DNA of 18,805 nt from positions 1 through 18,805 of the forward strand of contig JAJYTI010000020.1 in assembly GCA_021793135.1 (NCBI GenBank), in the 5' to 3' direction. Made by a program: the position numbers and the translations under genes. Positions 14,983 through 18,805 of this stretch are shown in pieces. Each line of letters starts with the position of its first letter. Position 1 is the first letter of the stretch. Source of the stretch: Bacteroidota bacterium (GTDB lineage: Bacteria > Bacteroidota > Bacteroidia > Flavobacteriales > Flavobacteriaceae). The notes under the pieces are model-generated. The model was given only the letters and a program-made list of their open reading frames with translations. It made no database searches and was not told the origin of the DNA.

Positions 14983-15000
14983 ATATTACGCATATTACGC
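14983..15000. repeat. Perfect 9-bp tandem repeat (ATATTACGC x2)
   Basis: ATATTACGC occurs twice without gap at 14983-14991 and 14992-15000, 61 nt upstream of the aminotransferase ATG. On the minus strand the first copy overlaps TAATATTG, one base from the -7 consensus. It could be an operator or simply replication slippage. Confidence 0.6.
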
Positions 15001-15036
15001 TGAACTTATTGCATATTTAAACAAAGTAAAATAAAA

Positions 15037-15066
15037 AGCCATCTAAGAATTAATCTATAGATGGCT
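15037..15066 (-). terminator. Intrinsic terminator of the DUF1573 gene
   Basis: Perfect 9-bp arms AGCCATCTA/TAGATGGCT (15037-15045 and 15058-15066) with a 12-nt loop. On the minus strand it is followed by a T-rich tract (complement of 15021-15037). It lies about 30 nt past the DUF1573 stop. Confidence 0.87.
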
Positions 15067-15096
15067 GTGTTACAAAATCAATGATTTTTGAAGTAG

Positions 15097-15468
15097 TTAT
15101 TCCGAAACATTCCCTTTGATCTTAAGCGGAGTTACTTCTTCCACTGCATTAGAGTATACAGTGATTGTACGACGGATTGGTCCTACCAATTTTGTGTTGT
15201 ACTTCACTTCAATCTCACCAGTTTCTCCTGGTGCAACTGGTTCCGTTGGTTTAGAAGGAACTGTACATCCACAAGTAGAACGAACATTACTTATTACCAA
15301 AGGTTGGTCTCCTGTGTTTGTAAATTTAAACACACGAAGTCCATCTGCTCCTTTTTCGATAGTACCATAGTCTATCGTTGTTTCTTCAAAAGTCATTTCG
15401 GCTTGTGCATAAGTCGCTAAACTTAAAAAGCCAAAAACTACAAATGCTATTAATTTCTTCATAATCAA
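15097..15468 (-). CDS. Secreted DUF1573 domain protein
   Basis: 123 residues. An N-terminal signal peptide (KKLIAFVVFGFLSLATYAQA, cleavage likely near residue 23) is followed by one DUF1573 domain, an immunoglobulin-like (ASH/MSP-type) beta sandwich common in Bacteroidota. Seen: the domain start FEETTIDYGTIEKG, VFKFTNTGDQPLVI, the conserved CGCT motif (C66, C68) followed by PSKP, and a closing TVYSNAVEEVTPLKIKGNV. No enzymatic residues are known for the domain; it is expected in the periplasm or on the surface, with C66/C68 possibly binding metal or forming a disulfide. The start could be M1 or M3 (MIMKK); both keep the signal. The gene diverges from valS across 118 nt and has its own terminator. 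Confidence 0.9.
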   Translation of the reverse strand: MIMKKLIAFVVFGFLSLATYAQAEMTFEETTIDYGTIEKGADGLRVFKFTNTGDQPLVISNVRSTCGCTVPSKPTEPVAPGETGEIEVKYNTKLVGPIRRTITVYSNAVEEVTPLKIKGNVSE

Positions 15469-15528
15469 ATAGTGTTGTGAGGGATAAAAGTAGGTAACCT
15501 AGATTTAATATCAAAATAAAATTAGAGC

Positions 15529-15559
15529 TTTTATAATCACTTGGTTATCGTTATTTTTG
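15529..15559 (+). promoter_or_regulatory. Candidate valS promoter
   Basis: TATTTTTG at 15552-15559 matches TAnnTTTG exactly. A T-rich TTTT (15529-15532) lies 19 nt upstream in place of a true -33 TTTG. The predicted leader is about 20 nt. The gap 15469-15586 must also hold the divergent DUF1573 promoter, for which I see no exact consensus. Confidence 0.45.
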
Positions 15560-15586
15560 CAATCTATACAAATATAACAACCTATT

Positions 15587-18223
15587 ATGGCCGTAAATAC
15601 AAAGTACAACTCCCAAGAAGTGGAGCGTAAATGGTATAAATATTGGATGGATCAAGGGTACTTCCGATCTACCGTGGATGAAAGAGAACCATACACAATA
15701 GTAATTCCACCTCCAAATGTTACAGGAGTCCTACATATGGGACATATGTTGAATAATACCATTCAAGATGTGCTTATACGTAGAGCAAGATTAAAAGGCT
15801 ACAATGCTTGTTGGGTGCCAGGTACCGATCACGCTTCTATAGCAACCGAAGCAAAGGTAGTGGGAATGCTTGCCGAGAAAGGAATTAAAAAATCTGATCT
15901 TACAAGAGAAGAATTCCTAGAATATGCATGGGAGTGGACTCATAAGCATGGAGGGATTATCTTAGATCAATTAAAATATCTAGGCGCATCTTGCGACTGG
16001 GAACGAACTAAGTTTACATTAGACGATGATATGACCAAATCGGTTATTCGTGTATTTGTAGATTGGTATGAGCAAGGATATATTTACCGTGGATTCCGAA
16101 TGGTAAATTGGGATCCAGAAGCAAAAACGACACTTTCTGATGAAGAAGTTTATCATGAAGATACAAAAGGAAAACTTTATCATCTAAAATACCAAGTAGA
16201 AGGTACAGACGATTATTTAGTAATTGCCACTACAAGACCTGAAACTATACTTGGAGACACCGCTATTTGTGTGCATCCAGAAGATGAACGTTACAAACAC
16301 TTGCATGGTAAACGAGCTATTGTACCGATTGCTAATCGCTCTGTGCCAATTATTCAAGATGAGTATGTGGATTTAGAATTTGGTACTGGTTGTTTAAAAG
16401 TAACTCCTGCACACGACGAGAATGATAAAATATTAGGGGAAGCACATAATTTAGAGATAATAGATATCTTAAATGAAGATGCTACTCTAAACGAACATGG
16501 GTTACATTACGAAGGAAAAGATCGTTTTGTTGTTCGAAAAGAAATTATCGATGAACTATCAGAAATGGGAGTTTTAGATAAAGTAGAAGAGATAGATCAT
16601 AGTGTCGGTAAAAGTGAGCGAACAGGAGCAGTTATTGAGCCAAGACTTAGTGAACAGTGGTTTGTGCGAATGGAAGAATTGGCAAAACCAGCTCTAAAAG
16701 CAGTAATAGATAAGGAAGTGAATTTGGTTCCTGAAAAGTTTGTAAACACTTACAAACACTGGATGGAAAATGTTCGTGATTGGAATATTTCAAGACAATT
16801 ATGGTGGGGACAACAAATTCCGGCATATTATTTTGGATCGGATAATGACTACGTAGTAGCAGAGACTCCAGAAGAGGCATTAGAAAAAGCAAGAGAGAAA
16901 TCTGGTGATTCTAGTTTACAGCTAGAAGAATTACGTCAAGATCCAGATGTATTAGACACTTGGTTCTCGTCAGGGATTTGGCCAATTTCTGTATTTAATG
17001 GAATTTTAGAGCCAGATAACGAAGAGATAAATTACTATTATCCTACAAATGATATTGTAACTGCTCCAGAAATCCTTTTCTTCTGGATAGCTAGAATGAT
17101 TGTTTCAGGTTACTCTTTCCGTCATGAAAAGCCTTTTAGTAACGTATACTTAACAGGAATAGTTCGCGATAAGCAACGTAGAAAAATGAGTAAGTCCTTA
17201 GGGAATTCTCCAGATCCTATCGAGCTTATGGCTAAATATGGAGCCGACGGTGTACGTGTAGGTATGTTGTTGAGTTCACCAGCAGGAAATGATTTGATGT
17301 TTGATGAAGAGCTTTGTAAACAAGGTAGTGGATTTGTAAATAAAATTTGGAATGCATATCGTTTGGTTTCTGGATGGAAAATAAACGATGAGGTTATAGA
17401 TGAAAATTACGAGCAAGTAGCAGAATTAGCTATTAAATGGTATCAAAGTAAATTCCAATCTGTACTTAAGAAAATTGAATCACATTTCGAAACATATCGT
17501 ATTAGCGATGCATTAATGGATATGTATAAGCTTGTTTGGGATGATTTTTGTTCTTGGTTCTTAGAAATGGTTAAACCGAATTACGGAGCAAGTATCACTT
17601 CGACTACCTATAAAAAGATTGTAGCACTATTTGAAGATAACTTACGTATTTTACATCCATTTATTCCTTTTGCTACTGAAGAGTTATGGCACTTATTGGG
17701 TGAACGTACAGCAGAAGAAGCGTTGATTATTTCTACTTGGCCAGAGTTAAAGTCAGTGGATAAAGATGTTATTGCTAACTTCTATTTTATGAGTGAAGTG
17801 GTAACTGCTATACGTACAATTCGTAAACAACATAATATCTCGTTTAAAGATGCTTTATCGCTAACCGTGATAAACCATGAGAGTGCTTCTAAGGAGTTTG
17901 ATGCTGTTCTAAAGAAAATGGTAAACTTAGATTCTATCCAGTATTCAGATGAGAAACTTGAGGGTGCTTTAACTTTCCGTGTAAAATCTAATGAATATTT
18001 TATACCAAGTGATGGGGCGGTAGATAAAGAAGAAGAATTGAAGAAGCTCAACGAAGAATTGGCTTATCAAACTGGATTTTTAAAGAGCGTTCAAGGTAAA
18101 CTATCTAACGAACGATTTGTAAACAATGCACCAGAAAAAGTGGTGGAGATGGAACGTAAGAAAGAAGCAGACGCACTTGCAAAAATTAAAACAATAAAAA
18201 ACAGTATAGCGGCTTTAGAATAA
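15587..18223 (+). CDS. valS: Valine-tRNA ligase
   Basis: Class I aminoacyl-tRNA synthetase charging tRNA-Val, with an editing domain that hydrolyses Thr-tRNA-Val. 878 residues, normal for the family. Domains in order: catalytic Rossmann start PPPNVTGVLHMGHMLNN with the HIGH motif as HMGH (50-53); editing domain (about 190-345) with ATTRPETILGDTA; the WWGQQIPAYY zinc/catalytic segment; DTWFSSGIWP; the second signature KMSKS (533-537); an anticodon-binding helical domain (about 610-770); and a C-terminal coiled-coil arm (about 815-878). The ATG at 15587 is 21-28 nt downstream of the predicted transcription start. Its final codons and stop lie inside a long hairpin. The gene is convergent with the psd/acyl-CoA-binding unit, with 45 nt between the two stops. 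Confidence 0.98.
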   Translation: MAVNTKYNSQEVERKWYKYWMDQGYFRSTVDEREPYTIVIPPPNVTGVLHMGHMLNNTIQDVLIRRARLKGYNACWVPGTDHASIATEAKVVGMLAEKGIKKSDLTREEFLEYAWEWTHKHGGIILDQLKYLGASCDWERTKFTLDDDMTKSVIRVFVDWYEQGYIYRGFRMVNWDPEAKTTLSDEEVYHEDTKGKLYHLKYQVEGTDDYLVIATTRPETILGDTAICVHPEDERYKHLHGKRAIVPIANRSVPIIQDEYVDLEFGTGCLKVTPAHDENDKILGEAHNLEIIDILNEDATLNEHGLHYEGKDRFVVRKEIIDELSEMGVLDKVEEIDHSVGKSERTGAVIEPRLSEQWFVRMEELAKPALKAVIDKEVNLVPEKFVNTYKHWMENVRDWNISRQLWWGQQIPAYYFGSDNDYVVAETPEEALEKAREKSGDSSLQLEELRQDPDVLDTWFSSGIWPISVFNGILEPDNEEINYYYPTNDIVTAPEILFFWIARMIVSGYSFRHEKPFSNVYLTGIVRDKQRRKMSKSLGNSPDPIELMAKYGADGVRVGMLLSSPAGNDLMFDEELCKQGSGFVNKIWNAYRLVSGWKINDEVIDENYEQVAELAIKWYQSKFQSVLKKIESHFETYRISDALMDMYKLVWDDFCSWFLEMVKPNYGASITSTTYKKIVALFEDNLRILHPFIPFATEELWHLLGERTAEEALIISTWPELKSVDKDVIANFYFMSEVVTAIRTIRKQHNISFKDALSLTVINHESASKEFDAVLKKMVNLDSIQYSDEKLEGALTFRVKSNEYFIPSDGAVDKEEELKKLNEELAYQTGFLKSVQGKLSNERFVNNAPEKVVEMERKKEADALAKIKTIKNSIAALE

Positions 18224-18241
18224 AAGCCAGCTATACTGTTT
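18199..18241 (-). terminator. Hairpin terminator across the valS stop codon
   Basis: Arms AAACAGTATAGC (18199-18210) and GCTATACTGTTT (18230-18241) pair perfectly, continued by GGCTTT/AAAGCC (18211-18216/18223-18228) with a single bulged A and a 6-nt loop: 18 bp in all. The valS TAA (18221-18223) is in the loop region. On the minus strand the stem is followed by a long T-rich tract (complement of 18181-18201), so it terminates the acyl-CoA-binding protein unit. On the plus strand the U run is poor (GTTTAG). Confidence 0.82.
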
Positions 18242-18268
18242 AGTATACTATTAAAGGCTGTAGAAGAA

Positions 18269-18550
18269 TTACTTTAGTGAGTTAAAGTATTCGTTTACAG
18301 CCTTTATATATTTCTCTTTAGCCTCATTACGGCTTAGACCTCTAATTTGAAATAATGCATTTGTTTTAAAAGCATTTATCAATGGTTTTCTGCTAGTAGG
18401 GGATTGGCCTTGACTGCCTGTTGCATGTTTATAGTAAGCATACAATCTTAATAGGAAATCCGCTGGAAAGGGATCTTTATGACTGTTTATAAGGTTTACA
18501 GCCTTTGTAAATTCATTATCTAATTGTGATTCGTTTTCCATAGCTATCAT
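18269..18550 (-). CDS. Acyl-CoA-binding protein (ACBP family)
   Basis: 93-residue four-helix ACBP-family protein that would bind long-chain acyl-CoA in the cytoplasm. Seen: EFTKAVNLIN in helix 1, the family core FLLRLYAYYKHATGS (32-46; eukaryotic form LYGLYKQAT) and KPLINAFKTNALFQIRGLSRNEAKEKYIKAVNEY, matching the conserved lysine/tyrosine and GxSxxEAxxxYI region. The usual AKWxAW is replaced by NAFKTNA, common in bacterial members. The start at 18548-18550 is favoured over the internal Met at codon 4 because its ATG overlaps the TGA of the upstream psd gene (ATGA), which suggests translational coupling. It is probably the last gene of a phospholipid-related unit. Confidence 0.9.
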   Translation of the reverse strand: MIAMENESQLDNEFTKAVNLINSHKDPFPADFLLRLYAYYKHATGSQGQSPTSRKPLINAFKTNALFQIRGLSRNEAKEKYIKAVNEYFNSLK

Positions 18551-18805
18551 TTAGCCAGAACGGTTACTCCTCCTTTTACTTTTTGGTTTAAAGCTACTTG
18601 GATTTCGGCATCTAAAGGTAAATAAATATCTACTCTAGAACCAAATTTAATAAAACCGCTATCCTCTGCTTGTATTGCCTCGTCTCCAACTTTTGCATAG
18701 TTAACGATGCGTCTTGCCATAGCACCAGCTACTTGACGAAATAGAACTGGTCCAAAGGTACTGCTATTTACTACTACAGTAGTACGTTCATTCTCTTCCG
18801 ATGAC
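18547..18805 (-). CDS. psd: Phosphatidylserine decarboxylase family protein (3' part only)
   Basis: The last 85 codons are in the window; the start lies beyond the right edge. Translated on the minus strand they read NSSTFGPVLFRQVAGAMARR, then IVNYAKVGDEAIQAEDS, GFIKFGSRVDIYLP and a short tail ending VTVLAK. FGS is the self-cleavage site of the pyruvoyl-dependent family: the serine (codon 18637-18639) becomes the pyruvoyl group of a ~30-residue alpha chain. The short-form sequence around FGSRVD fits the ~220-residue Psd type common in Bacteroidota. It converts phosphatidylserine to phosphatidylethanolamine at the inner membrane. The stop TGA (18547-18549) overlaps the start of the acyl-CoA-binding gene by the ATGA arrangement. 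Confidence 0.92.
   Translation of the reverse strand, partial: SSEENERTTVVVNSSTFGPVLFRQVAGAMARRIVNYAKVGDEAIQAEDSGFIKFGSRVDIYLPLDAEIQVALNQKVKGGVTVLAK

Noticed and set aside
17782..18051. Minus-strand open frame of 89 codons inside valS
   Set aside because: Antisense shadow of the conserved C-terminal valS coding sequence; no family resemblance.
18253..18506. Repeated sequence gtttacagccttt at 18293-18305 and 18494-18506, with an inverted partial copy at 18253-18262
   Set aside because: The two direct copies both encode KAVN within the acyl-CoA-binding protein, so the similarity is explained by coding; the inverted copy is only 10 bp with a 33-nt loop.
1..18805. Mobile elements, CRISPR arrays, tRNA/rRNA genes, phage or defence modules
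   Set aside because: No transposase or integrase, repeat-spacer pattern, cloverleaf or rRNA sequence was seen; nearly all bases are covered by housekeeping or metabolic genes with uniform composition.

Overview
The window is ordinary chromosomal DNA from a low-GC member of the Bacteroidota, most likely a marine or environmental Flavobacteriaceae. This rests on several things: AT-rich DNA with even codon use throughout, starts that mostly lack Shine-Dalgarno sequences, several TAnnTTTG-type -7 promoter boxes, lipid A synthesis (lpxK), and typical flavobacterial protein variants. Gene density is high and no gap exceeds about 235 bp. I see no mobile element, CRISPR array, RNA gene, prophage or defence locus, and no clearly new multi-gene system.

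Positions 1-4405 (+) hold the 3' part of a kynurenine catabolic operon: kynureninase (5' end cut by the window edge), kynurenine 3-monooxygenase, a RidA-family protein that fits 2-aminomuconate deaminase, and an aldehyde dehydrogenase that fits 2-aminomuconate 6-semialdehyde dehydrogenase. The genes are 2-8 nt apart and end at a strong bidirectional terminator. The last two genes point to the degradative 2-aminomuconate branch rather than NAD synthesis. The dioxygenase and decarboxylase that should come between them are not visible.

Positions 4413-8052 (-) hold a metallo-beta-lactamase-fold hydrolase, a putative lipoprotein MsrA, and a two-gene unit of a Nif3-like protein followed by a coiled-coil 'zinc ribbon' protein that has lost every cysteine. 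lpxK (8097-9101, +) diverges from nif3 and overlaps tail-to-tail with a type I GAPDH gene (-). That GAPDH gene is cotranscribed behind lipA.

Positions 11221-15468 (-) hold a membrane glycosyltransferase preceded by a tiny four-cysteine membrane protein, then murB behind a class I aminotransferase (2 nt apart), then a secreted DUF1573 protein. valS (15587-18223, +) diverges from the DUF1573 gene. Its stop codon sits inside a long hairpin that probably terminates the opposing strand. At the right edge (-) are the 3' end of a phosphatidylserine decarboxylase gene and an acyl-CoA-binding protein gene, joined by an ATGA overlap; the decarboxylase fragment is easily missed because its start lies outside the window.

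The most useful second-look items are the cysteine-free zinc ribbon, the stop-codon hairpin of valS, the four-cysteine mini-protein upstream of the glycosyltransferase, the psd/acyl-CoA-binding coupling, and a perfect 9-bp tandem repeat upstream of the aminotransferase gene.
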